Shown here piece by piece: positions 47,273 to 56,653 of a DNA stretch of 64,000 nt. The first letter of the stretch is position 1; the number at the start of each line of letters is the position of its first letter. The stretch is from Actinomycetes bacterium (lineage in GTDB: Bacteria; Actinomycetota; Acidimicrobiia; Acidimicrobiales; Ilumatobacteraceae): positions 1-64,000 of the forward strand of contig BJFW01000001.1 of assembly GCA_014190095.1 (NCBI GenBank), given 5' to 3'. Below the pieces are notes generated by a model. That model was not told the DNA's origin and ran no database searches. It saw only the letters and a program-made list of their open reading frames with translations. A program made the translations under genes and the position numbers.

Positions 47273-50041
47273 ATGGCACTTCTAGATCGCATTCTTCGTG
47301 CCGGCGAAGGCAAAAAGGTCAAGGCACTTGCTTCGCTGGTGCCCGATATCAACGCTTTTGAGCCCGAGTTAAAACTGCTCTCCGATGCTGCGTTGCAGGG
47401 CAAAACTACTGAATTCCGTCAGCGTCTCGAGCGCGGCGAGGACGTGGATGACTTGATGGTGGAAGCATTTGCGGTTGTTCGCGAGGCGTCTTCACGTGTA
47501 ATCGGGCAGAGACACTTTGATGTGCAGCTCATGGGTGGCGCAGCACTGCATGCCGGCTGGATTCCGGAAATGCGCACTGGTGAAGGAAAGACATTGGTCT
47601 CTACTTTGCCTGCATACTTGAATGCGCTATCAGGAAAAGGTGTTCACGTCATCACGGTGAACGACTACTTGGCGCGTTTCCACGCGGAGTGGATGGGTCG
47701 AATTCATCGTTGGATGGGCCTTGAAGTTGGTCTCGTTATCCCTGGCGTGCGCACTTCGCCAGAGGAAAAGCGTCGCGACTATGCGGCGGATATTACGTAT
47801 GGCACCAACAACGAATTTGGCTTTGACTACCTGCGTGACAACATGGCCAACACTAAAGATGAAAAGGTTCAACGTGGACATCACTTTGCCATTGTTGACG
47901 AAGTTGACTCCATCCTCATTGACGAAGCACGAACTCCACTTATTATTTCTGGGCGCATCGCCGATGCAGCAAAGATGTATTACCGATTCGCCTCGATTGT
48001 GCGCTCGCTGTCGCGCGACGTTGATTACGAAGTTGAAGAAGACAAGCGAATTGTGGTTCCAACTGAGTCGGGTATTGAAAAGGTTGAGCAGCAACTAGGA
48101 ATCGACAATTTGTACGACGAAGTGCAGCAGAACTTGGTGCACCAACTGCAGGTTGCACTGAAGGCTGCAGTTCTGTATCACCGCGACAAGGACTACATCG
48201 TGCAAGACGGTGAAGTGAAAATCGTGGACGAGTTCACTGGACGAATTCTTGAAGGTCGTCGCTGGAGCGAAGGTATTCACCAGGCCGTCGAGGCTAAAGA
48301 AGGTGTAAAGATTAAGGAAGAGAACCAAACTCTTGCCACGGTCACGCTGCAGAACTATTTCCGTATGTACGACAAGCTCGCAGGGATGACGGGAACAGCA
48401 CAAACAGAAGCTGCTGAGTTAATGAACACCTACAACCTTGCAGTGGTACCAATTCCAACTAATCGTGAAATGATTCGCGTAGATCAGGCAGACCTTATTT
48501 ATAAGTCTGAGCAAGCAAAGTTCACCGCGGTGGTGCAAGACATTGAAGAGAAGCACAAACTGGGCCAGCCGATTCTTGTTGGAACGGTCAGCGTTGAAAA
48601 GAGCGAATTGCTCTCGCGGTTGCTGGACAAGAGAGGCATAAAGCACGAAGTTCTGAACGCAAAACAACACACCCGCGAGGCGCTTATCGTTACTCAGGCT
48701 GGTCGCTTAGGGGCGGTCACTGTCGCAACCAACATGGCAGGCCGAGGTGTTGACATTTTGCTGGGTGGGAACCCAGAAGGCCTTGCACGTCAGCAGGTGC
48801 TCAGTGAGGGGCACACTGAAGATGCGTTGAAAGACGAATTTGAATTGGCAATGCCGCTTGCTCACATGCCAGAGGAATATCGCAACGCTCGCATTGCCGC
48901 GCAAGCGCGATACAAAGAGGTACTTGCGTCGTTCATCACGCAATGCAAAGCAGAGGGCGAAAAAGTCCGTGCAGTGGGCGGCTTGTACGTGCTGGGAACC
49001 GAGCGCCACGAATCACGACGTATCGATAATCAGTTGCGCGGTCGAGCTGGTCGTCAAGGAGACCCGGGCGAGAGTCGCTTCTATCTCAGTCTCGATGACG
49101 AACTCATGCGCTTGTTTGCAACCGGTGCACTCAGTTGGGTCATGGGTAAAGCGCTTCCTGATGACGAGGCGATCGAAGCAAAAATGGTGACCAAAGCAAT
49201 TGAGCGTGCGCAGAGCACCGTTGAGCAGCGCAACGGAGAAATTCGCAAGAACGTTCTGAAATACGACGAAGTGATGAACGAACAGCGCAAGATCATTTAT
49301 CAGCGCCGAGATCAAATTCTTGAAGGACTTGATCTGAAGGTTGCTGCGATGGAGTACTTGGCAGACGCTGTTGACTCACTTATCGAAAGTCATTGCGTTT
49401 CCGATGCCGCAGACGAATGGGACTTGGAAGGTCTTGCTCGTGAGTTGGTCTCATTCTGGCCAACCACTATTACTGAAGCTTCGCTTGCAAACTGTGGCTC
49501 AACCGATGACATGTACGACCATGTCATGGCAGACGCCTCTCGTTACTACGCCCAACGCGAATCTGAAATGGGCGAACAAACCATGCGCGAAGTTGAGCGC
49601 CAGGTGATGTTGCGCATTATTGATCAGCGTTGGCGCGAGCACCTTGAGGAAATGGACTACCTGCAAGAAGGAATCAACCTTCGTGCGATGGGTCAAAAAG
49701 ATCCACTTACCGAATGGCAGCGAGAAGGCTTTGAAATGTTCGGTGCACTGATGAAAGGCATCGCGCAGGACTTCGTGAAATATGTGATGCATGTTCAAGT
49801 AGTGAAAAACGATGCGCCTGCAATCCAGGTGCAAAACATTCAAGAGTCTTCCTATGACGCTGAAACACAGGGTGGTTTTGCAGGCGCAACTGCCGACCCG
49901 TTAGCGCCGCCCCAACCAGCAGCCCCAGTTGCTCAGAAAACCGTGGTGAAATCCGCAGATGATTGGTCGCAGACTCCACGAAATGCTCCTTGCCCATGTG
50001 GATCGGGCAAGAAATTTAAGATGTGCCACGGGCGCGATTAA
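47273..50041 (+). CDS. secA: preprotein translocase subunit SecA
   Basis: MRTGEGKTLVSTLPAYLNALSGKGVHVITVNDYLA; C-terminal SEC-C APCPCGSGKKFKMCHG. Confidence 0.98.
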   Translation: MALLDRILRAGEGKKVKALASLVPDINAFEPELKLLSDAALQGKTTEFRQRLERGEDVDDLMVEAFAVVREASSRVIGQRHFDVQLMGGAALHAGWIPEMRTGEGKTLVSTLPAYLNALSGKGVHVITVNDYLARFHAEWMGRIHRWMGLEVGLVIPGVRTSPEEKRRDYAADITYGTNNEFGFDYLRDNMANTKDEKVQRGHHFAIVDEVDSILIDEARTPLIISGRIADAAKMYYRFASIVRSLSRDVDYEVEEDKRIVVPTESGIEKVEQQLGIDNLYDEVQQNLVHQLQVALKAAVLYHRDKDYIVQDGEVKIVDEFTGRILEGRRWSEGIHQAVEAKEGVKIKEENQTLATVTLQNYFRMYDKLAGMTGTAQTEAAELMNTYNLAVVPIPTNREMIRVDQADLIYKSEQAKFTAVVQDIEEKHKLGQPILVGTVSVEKSELLSRLLDKRGIKHEVLNAKQHTREALIVTQAGRLGAVTVATNMAGRGVDILLGGNPEGLARQQVLSEGHTEDALKDEFELAMPLAHMPEEYRNARIAAQARYKEVLASFITQCKAEGEKVRAVGGLYVLGTERHESRRIDNQLRGRAGRQGDPGESRFYLSLDDELMRLFATGALSWVMGKALPDDEAIEAKMVTKAIERAQSTVEQRNGEIRKNVLKYDEVMNEQRKIIYQRRDQILEGLDLKVAAMEYLADAVDSLIESHCVSDAADEWDLEGLARELVSFWPTTITEASLANCGSTDDMYDHVMADASRYYAQRESEMGEQTMREVERQVMLRIIDQRWREHLEEMDYLQEGINLRAMGQKDPLTEWQREGFEMFGALMKGIAQDFVKYVMHVQVVKNDAPAIQVQNIQESSYDAETQGGFAGATADPLAPPQPAAPVAQKTVVKSADDWSQTPRNAPCPCGSGKKFKMCHGRD

Positions 50042-50066
50042 TCGCACTACCGAATAGGCAACTGAT

Positions 50067-51170
50067 ATGCGCGATTTTTCAAATGACCTCACTGAAATCC
50101 GACGTCGAGTAGACGAAGCTTCGGTGTATCTGAAAGTGGAAGCTAGCCGTGCGCGTATCGCCGAGCTTGAAATAGAAGTAGCCCGTCCCGATCTGTGGGA
50201 TGACCAAGAGAATGCAAAGAAAGTCAATTCGGAATACTCAAATCTGAAGTCAGACTTGGATGAGTTCGCATCGTTGACTGGATCGATTGAAGATCTTGAG
50301 GTACTGCATGAGATGGCACGAGAAATTGACGATGAGAGCCAAGAGCCAGACTTAGAGCGCGGTATTGCTCAGGCTCGAACCAAACTTGATGCACTTGAAT
50401 TGCGCAGTTTGTTTACAGGAGTGCACGACGAGGCAGATGCGATTGTGCAAATCAATGCAAAAGATGGTGGAGTGGACGCTCAAGACTGGAGCGAGATGCT
50501 GTTGCGCATGTTTACTCGCTGGGCTGAGCGAAAAGGTTTTGACATTGAAATTGGCGATGTCTCTGAAGGCACTGAAGCCGGAATCTTGTCGGCTGACTTC
50601 ACGGTGCGCGGTCGATACGCCTATGGGCTGCTCACATCTGAGCGCGGCACCCATCGCCTCGTACGCATTAGTCCATTCGATAACCAAGGTCGCAGACAGA
50701 CAAGTTTCGCCAACGTACAAATTTGGCCGGTGCTTGAAGAAGTTGATGTTGAAATCAATGAATCCGACATTCGCATGGAAGTGTTTCGTGCATCAGGTGC
50801 CGGCGGGCAACACGTAAACAAAACGTCTTCTGCTGTGCGACTTATTCACGAGCCAACTGGACTTGTTGCATCGTCGCAACAAGAGCGCTCGCAATTACAA
50901 AACCGTGAAAATGCGCTAAAGCGACTGAAGACCATGGTTGCATCACGCATTGAAGAAGAACGGGAAAATGAATTGCGCAGTATTGGCGGTAAGCAAGCAC
51001 AAGTTGGGTGGGGAAGCCAGATCCGCAGTTACGTCATGCAGCCGTATCAAATGGTGAAAGACGTACGCACCGAAGTTGAGAGCGGAAATATCGCTGGAGT
51101 CCTTGACGGAGACCTGGATGCCTTTATGGAAGGCTTCCTCCGCTGGCGCCGTGCAAACTCTGATTCGTAA
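50067..51170 (+). CDS. prfB: peptide chain release factor 2
   Basis: GGQHVNKTSSAVRLIHEPTG; continuous ORF. Confidence 0.96.
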   Translation: MRDFSNDLTEIRRRVDEASVYLKVEASRARIAELEIEVARPDLWDDQENAKKVNSEYSNLKSDLDEFASLTGSIEDLEVLHEMAREIDDESQEPDLERGIAQARTKLDALELRSLFTGVHDEADAIVQINAKDGGVDAQDWSEMLLRMFTRWAERKGFDIEIGDVSEGTEAGILSADFTVRGRYAYGLLTSERGTHRLVRISPFDNQGRRQTSFANVQIWPVLEEVDVEINESDIRMEVFRASGAGGQHVNKTSSAVRLIHEPTGLVASSQQERSQLQNRENALKRLKTMVASRIEEERENELRSIGGKQAQVGWGSQIRSYVMQPYQMVKDVRTEVESGNIAGVLDGDLDAFMEGFLRWRRANSDS

Positions 51171-51205
51171 ATTAGACTCATGATCTGTTGCCTGAGAGGG
51201 GCCCC

Positions 51206-51883
51206 ATGATCCGTTTGGAAAATGTGACCAAGAGGTACGGGTCCGAAACCGTTGCGGTTCGGGACGCATCATTTGACGTCGCCAAGGGAGATTTTGTGTT
51301 TTTGGTCGGCCCGTCTGGGTCAGGCAAGTCGACCATCTTGCGATTGGTAAACCGTCAGGAACGACCCGAGCGCGGCGATGTCTGGGTTGCTGGTCAGAAC
51401 GTTAATGATCTTCCAGACTCTCGCGTTCCGTTCCTTCGCCGCAACATGGGCAATGTGTTCCAGGACTACAAGCTGCTTACGGGCAAGACCGTGTTCGAAA
51501 ATATTGCGTTTGCCCTAGAAGTAATCGGCAAACCGCGTCATGTGATTGCGCGACAAGTTCCTATCGTGCTTGATCTTGTGGGCCTTGCTGGCAAGGAAGA
51601 TCGCTTCCCAAATCAACTCTCAGGTGGTGAACAGCAACGTGTGTCTATCGCGCGCGCTTTCGTCAACCGTCCGCTCATCTTGCTTGCAGACGAGCCAACA
51701 GGAAACCTTGACCCTGCAACCGGAGAGGGCATCATGTCGCTCCTTGACGAAATCAATCAAACGGGCACCACTGTGGTCATGGCAACACACGACCATCGTG
51801 TGGTGAACGCCATGCGTAGACGAGTGATCCAGTTAGACCGTGGGGTAATCGTGCGTGACCAAGAGCGAGGTGTATACGAATGA
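51206..51883 (+). CDS. ftsE: cell division ATP-binding protein FtsE
   Basis: [60 protein letters not shown]. Confidence 0.96.
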   Translation: MIRLENVTKRYGSETVAVRDASFDVAKGDFVFLVGPSGSGKSTILRLVNRQERPERGDVWVAGQNVNDLPDSRVPFLRRNMGNVFQDYKLLTGKTVFENIAFALEVIGKPRHVIARQVPIVLDLVGLAGKEDRFPNQLSGGEQQRVSIARAFVNRPLILLADEPTGNLDPATGEGIMSLLDEINQTGTTVVMATHDHRVVNAMRRRVIQLDRGVIVRDQERGVYE

Positions 51884-52785
51884 TCGCTCGAATCGCATAT
51901 GCATTTCGTGAAATGTGGGCGAGCTTCCGTCGCAACCTCACGCTCACCGCAGCAGCCATCCTTACTTCAGCAATTGCGCTACTCCTCGTAGGCACAACTC
52001 TGCTCATTCAGCGCGCGTTTGAAAACTTGCTCGTGCAGTGGAAGGGCGACGTGGCGATGATTGTGTTCGTGCGTAGCGATGCCACGCCTGAACAGATCGC
52101 GTTGATTGATGAGTCCATCAGATCAGCACCAACCATTATCAACGTCGACAAACTTCAGTATTTGGATAAGACGCAAACATACGAAGAAGCAAAGCGAATT
52201 TTTGCTGGCGACCCTGTCACGCTCAGTCTGTTGACTCCGGAAAACATTCCTTCAGAATTCAAGATTGTTCCTCTCACGCAAGACCCGGCGCTTGTTCGTT
52301 CTCTCAGCGAACAATACCGATCGCTGCCGGGTGTTGAAGACGTGGCTTTGGCCGAAGATGAGTTTCAAGTCATATCAACGCTGTCGAGATTCGTGCGCAC
52401 CGTCACTCTGGTGATGTCGCTGGTGCTGCTGGTGGTAGCAGTCGGTCTTATTTGGAACACCATTCGAACTGCCATGTTCGCGCGGCGACGAGAAATTGAA
52501 GTAATGAAACTCGTTGGTGCAACTAACTGGTTTATTCGAGTTCCATTCATGCTTGAAGGGCTTCTGCAGGGCCTTATCGGAGCAATTGTGTCGTGCGGCG
52601 GACTGTGGGTATTGAATTCGGCATGGACCAATGGAGTTGCTGGGTTCAAGCCAGGCACAGGTATCTCGTCGTTGGTAGTTCCGTCGGGTTACCTCTCAGG
52701 AGTGATGGTCGTTATATTGATCATTGGTGCGTTAGCCGGAGCGATTGGTTCGGCCATCGCGGCTTCACGCTTCTTAGACGTCTAG
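51880..52785 (+). CDS. ftsX: cell division permease FtsX
   Basis: ATGA overlap with ftsE; ECD between TM1/TM2; [35 protein letters not shown]. Confidence 0.96.
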   Translation: MIARIAYAFREMWASFRRNLTLTAAAILTSAIALLLVGTTLLIQRAFENLLVQWKGDVAMIVFVRSDATPEQIALIDESIRSAPTIINVDKLQYLDKTQTYEEAKRIFAGDPVTLSLLTPENIPSEFKIVPLTQDPALVRSLSEQYRSLPGVEDVALAEDEFQVISTLSRFVRTVTLVMSLVLLVVAVGLIWNTIRTAMFARRREIEVMKLVGATNWFIRVPFMLEGLLQGLIGAIVSCGGLWVLNSAWTNGVAGFKPGTGISSLVVPSGYLSGVMVVILIIGALAGAIGSAIAASRFLDV

Positions 52786-52807
52786 CCCACACATCTAGAT
52801 TGGGTTA

Positions 52808-53668
52808 ATGGCCTACACCGAACTTTTGTATTCAGTTGCGCAAAGCGTTGCCACCGTGACACTTCATCGCCCCGACAAGCTCAATGCATTCACCAACACG
52901 ATGATGCGCGAATTGCATCAGGTGTTTGATGAAATTGATGCGGACGACAATGTTCGCGCTGTCGTCATGACTGGTTCTGGGCGCGGTTTCTGTGCAGGTG
53001 CGGACTTGTCGGGCGGAGGCGACACGTTCAACGACGGTTCGTTAAGCACCGATTCGCAGTCCAAGTTTCGCCGCGATGGTGGCGGAACAGTAACTCTGCG
53101 AATGTTTAAGTGCAATAAGCCAATCATTGGTGCAATCAATGGTCCAGCAGTGGGAATTGGCGCAACCATGACGCTGGCAATGGATATGCGTCTCATTTCA
53201 AGTGCTGCAAAAATGGGTTTTGTATTCACACGTCGAGGAATTGTTCCTGAGGCATGTTCATCGTGGTTCTTGCCGCGCATCGTTGGTATTTCGCAAGCAC
53301 AAGAGTGGGTCATGACGGGACGTGTGTTTGATGCACAGGAAGCACTTCGTGGCGGCCTGGTACGCAGCATTCACGAACCAGAAGAATTGTTACCTGCTGC
53401 TTATGCGCTGGCAAAAGAAATCGTTGACAACGCTGCACCAGTTTCTGTTGCTCTTGCGCGTCAGATGATGTGGAGAATGCTTGGCGCTCCGCATCCAATG
53501 GATGCGCATCGCGTAGACAGCCGAGGCATTCAAATACGTGGGCGCTCAAAAGACGTACAAGAGGGCGTGATGAGTTTCTTGGAAAAGCGTCCGGCTCTGT
53601 TCACCGAACGCGTGACAACCGACTTGCCTGACATTTTCCCTGGATGGGAAGAACCAGAGTTTTTCTAA
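52808..53668 (+). CDS. enoyl-CoA hydratase/isomerase
   Basis: AVVMTGSGRGFCAGADLSGG, KPIIGAINGPAVGIGATMTLAMDMRL; TAGATT-N6-ATG. Confidence 0.93.
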   Translation: MAYTELLYSVAQSVATVTLHRPDKLNAFTNTMMRELHQVFDEIDADDNVRAVVMTGSGRGFCAGADLSGGGDTFNDGSLSTDSQSKFRRDGGGTVTLRMFKCNKPIIGAINGPAVGIGATMTLAMDMRLISSAAKMGFVFTRRGIVPEACSSWFLPRIVGISQAQEWVMTGRVFDAQEALRGGLVRSIHEPEELLPAAYALAKEIVDNAAPVSVALARQMMWRMLGAPHPMDAHRVDSRGIQIRGRSKDVQEGVMSFLEKRPALFTERVTTDLPDIFPGWEEPEFF

Positions 53669-53673
53669 ACAAC

Positions 53674-54045
53674 ATGGCAACGCTGTATGACGAAGTTGGT
53701 GGAAGCGAATTCTTTGTTCGCCTAGTTGATCGCTTTTACGAAGGGGTGGTGCAGGACGAAGTGTTGTGGCCGTTGTATCCCGACCACGACGACTTGGTCG
53801 GAGCACGCGAAAGACTCACGTTGTTCCTCATTCAGTACTGGGGCGGGCCAACTACCTATAGCGACGAGCGCGGTCATCCGCGTTTGCGGCAGCGGCATTT
53901 TCCATTTGCAATTGGAGCGCTGGAACGCGACCGATGGATGTTGCACATGCAGGCGGCGGTGGATGAGTGCGCGACTGATCCCAATATTCATGCGCAACTC
54001 ACCGAGTACATGACCAATGCCGCTCAGCACATGATTAATCGCTAG
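53674..54045 (+). CDS. truncated hemoglobin (group II-like)
   Basis: LYDEVGGSEFFVRLVDRFYEGVVQDEVLWPLYP...QYWGGPTTYSDERGHPRLRQRHFPF. Confidence 0.92.
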   Translation: MATLYDEVGGSEFFVRLVDRFYEGVVQDEVLWPLYPDHDDLVGARERLTLFLIQYWGGPTTYSDERGHPRLRQRHFPFAIGALERDRWMLHMQAAVDECATDPNIHAQLTEYMTNAAQHMINR

Positions 54046-54852
54046 TTACAGCAACGCGAAGCAGGCAATTGCAGAAGCGGACGCCACATTCAGTGAATCA
54101 ACGCCGTCGGCCATGGTGATATTGGCGAGCTGAGTGCACAGTTCAAGGCTTGCATCACTCAAACCTTGTCGCTCTGAACCAAGTATGAGGGCTCGCTTTC
54201 CTTCAATATGAATTGATCGAAGATTGGTTACTTCGCGTGATTGGAGGTGCGGCGTAAGGCCAATTGTGGCGAAACCAGATTGATGTAATCGAGCAAGTAT
54301 TTCGTTGGTACTTGCAAAGCGAGCGAAGCCAAGTTTGAACGTGGTGCCCATACTGACGCGCAGTGCTCTGCGGGAAAGCGGGTCAGAGCTTGTTGAATCG
54401 AGCAGCAGACCGTCCCAACCAAGGGCTGCCGCGGTGCGCGCAATTGACCCAACATTGCTTGGGTTATCTACGCAGTCAAGAACAATCAGCCTGCTTGACT
54501 GTGCGATGAGGTCGAAACTTGAAACAAGTGGTGGGCGCTTAAACACACCAATTGCATCAAGCGGCACGCCAAGCCCGGTTACTTCGCGTCGAATATCTGC
54601 ACTCGCCACAAGTGTCGTGCCACCCGCTTTGTGCACGGCATCAGAAAACTCTGTTGCACACTTTGGGTCGCATAACACCACATCGGGAACACATCCGGCT
54701 TCAAGCGCACGGTGTACAACTAAATCACCTTCTGCGATGAAGAGTCCTTCGTTTAGCGCCGACTTCCGTTGCGCAATGGTGGTCAGTTGTCGTTCGCGCC
54801 AACGAAAGGCATTCAGCCGTGGGTCGAGCACATCGTCAATCGTGACGATCAT
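54046..54852 (-). CDS. SpoU/TrmH-family RNA methyltransferase
   Basis: VLDCVDNPSNVGSIARTAAALGWDGLLLD, LILGSERQGLSD. Confidence 0.92.
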   Translation of the reverse strand: MIVTIDDVLDPRLNAFRWRERQLTTIAQRKSALNEGLFIAEGDLVVHRALEAGCVPDVVLCDPKCATEFSDAVHKAGGTTLVASADIRREVTGLGVPLDAIGVFKRPPLVSSFDLIAQSSRLIVLDCVDNPSNVGSIARTAAALGWDGLLLDSTSSDPLSRRALRVSMGTTFKLGFARFASTNEILARLHQSGFATIGLTPHLQSREVTNLRSIHIEGKRALILGSERQGLSDASLELCTQLANITMADGVDSLNVASASAIACFALL

Positions 54853-54858
54853 GAAGAA

Positions 54859-55770
54859 CTAGTACAACCAGGGGAACGCATCCCAATTTGGTTCGCGCTT
54901 TTCGAGGAACGAGTTTCGTCCTTCTTCGGCCTCATCGGTCATATACGCAAGGCGAGTGGCTTCGCCTGCAAACACCTGTTGTCCAACGAGTCCATCATCA
55001 ATCAGGTTGAAAGAGAACTTCAGCATGCGCTGTGCGGTTGGGCTCTTGCCATTGATTTCTTTTGCCCACTGCAATGCGGTGGCTTCAAGTTCGGCGTGGG
55101 GGACAACTGCGTTGACCATGCCCATTTGGCGTGCGTCTTCTGCTGAATATTCGCGACCAAGAAAGAAAATTTCGCGTGCAAATTTTTGGCCAACTTGGCG
55201 TGCAAGATACGCAGAACCAAAGCCGCCATCAAAACTTGCAACGTCGGCATCGGTTTGCTTGAAGCGCGCATGTTCTTTACTGGCAAGTGTGAGGTCGGAA
55301 ACAACATGCAAGCTGTGTCCGCCACCTGCGGCCCAACCTGGAACAACGCAGATCACAATTTTTGGCATGAAGCGAATGAGACGCTGTACTTCCAAAATAT
55401 GTAGTCGACCTGTGCGGCCCGGCTCGATGGTGTTTGCGGTTTCGCCGTCTGCGTACTTGTATCCATCTTTGCCGCGAATTCGTTGATCGCCGCCACTGCA
55501 AAATGCCCAGCCGCCATCTTTTGGAGATGGTCCGTTGCCGGTTAGCAGTACACATCCGACGTCACTTGATTGACGTGCGTGATCAAGAGCGGTGAAAAGT
55601 TCGTCGACGGTTGCAGGGCGAAATGCGTTGCGAATTTCCGGACGGTTAAATGCAATGCGCACAGTGCCATGCGCTTTGGCCCGGTGGTAGGTAATGTCGT
55701 TAAACGAAAAACCCTTGACTTCGTTCCACTGTGTTGGGTCAAAAATGTCAGATACGTGCGGTGTGCTCAC
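54859..55770 (-). CDS. menB: 1,4-dihydroxy-2-naphthoyl-CoA synthase
   Basis: ITYHRAKAHGTVRIAFNRPEIRNAFRPATVDEL, FCSGGDQRIRGKDGY, VPGWAAGGGHSLHVVSDL; GTG start with TACACT-N6. Confidence 0.94.
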   Translation of the reverse strand: MSTPHVSDIFDPTQWNEVKGFSFNDITYHRAKAHGTVRIAFNRPEIRNAFRPATVDELFTALDHARQSSDVGCVLLTGNGPSPKDGGWAFCSGGDQRIRGKDGYKYADGETANTIEPGRTGRLHILEVQRLIRFMPKIVICVVPGWAAGGGHSLHVVSDLTLASKEHARFKQTDADVASFDGGFGSAYLARQVGQKFAREIFFLGREYSAEDARQMGMVNAVVPHAELEATALQWAKEINGKSPTAQRMLKFSFNLIDDGLVGQQVFAGEATRLAYMTDEAEEGRNSFLEKREPNWDAFPWLY

Positions 55771-55774
55771 GTAC

Positions 55775-56578
55775 TCAGTGTAAGCCCTGCCACATGCGTG
55801 TTCGCTCGGCGTGCTCGGGGTATTGCGCAAGAAAGCGCTCTGCCCACTCCTTATTTATCGAGTCGCCTTGTTTCTTGGTTTGTGGTTCGGGAACCACATC
55901 AATAGGCGTTTCAATGAAGGACATGACGCGCCTGATGGTGGCGTCCATGTCGCGGGTGAGTTGCTCGTAAGTGATGTGCAGAGGAGTGATGTTGTTCTGA
56001 GCGAAATACACGTCCCAATCTGAGTTCTCATCAGAGATTCGATCAAGTGCTGCTGCAATTGCTGAAGCGTCGTACACAGGGTCTGCTTTGGTTGCCATGT
56101 TGCTATTCCACGATTCGGTTTGTGCGGCGCGCACAAACGAAATTGCCTGACGGAGTTCGTCCTCGCGTGTGATGCGCACCCACTTCACTGGCACATTCCA
56201 AAAACCTGCGTCTACGCCCATGTCGAGCATGTGGCGCTTGTATTGATTCCAATGCATCTTCACACCGAAGACACCATTGTTGGTGGTGTACTGCTGGGCA
56301 ATCGCGCTGAGGTAACGGCGCCACGATGAAGAACTGAAATACGAGATGTCGCGCCAGGGGTAGCGACCAGTGAGTTTGCGCACTCGTGCAATTGGGTGGT
56401 GAGTGAGCTTGATTCTTGGTTGGCCGCACTCGCTGCGAATTCGCTCAAAGTTTTTCGTTTGAATATTGAGGTATTCAATAGGTGTGCCAGCCAAATTGGT
56501 GCCACGCAGAATGGAGCACAGCAGCGTAGAGCCTGTGCGCTCGACCGAAGCAATGGCTAGAAGCGAGCGCGTTTCCAC
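55775..56578 (-). CDS. Stf0-type sulfotransferase
   Basis: SVERTGSTLLCSILRGTNLAGTPIEYLN PAPS-binding N-terminus; FGVKMHWNQY; GTG start with TAGGCT-N6. Confidence 0.88.
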   Translation of the reverse strand: METRSLLAIASVERTGSTLLCSILRGTNLAGTPIEYLNIQTKNFERIRSECGQPRIKLTHHPIARVRKLTGRYPWRDISYFSSSSWRRYLSAIAQQYTTNNGVFGVKMHWNQYKRHMLDMGVDAGFWNVPVKWVRITREDELRQAISFVRAAQTESWNSNMATKADPVYDASAIAAALDRISDENSDWDVYFAQNNITPLHITYEQLTRDMDATIRRVMSFIETPIDVVPEPQTKKQGDSINKEWAERFLAQYPEHAERTRMWQGLH

Positions 56579-56653
56579 GCTGGAAGCCTAGAAGCATGCC
56601 TCTTGCTGGTACGGTTTTTACGCTTTACGAACAGACTCAAGGAGAAAATCCCC

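Noticed and set aside
50067-50160. Possible programmed +1 frameshift in prfB
   Set aside because: The reading frame is continuous through the region where the UGA frameshift site would lie.
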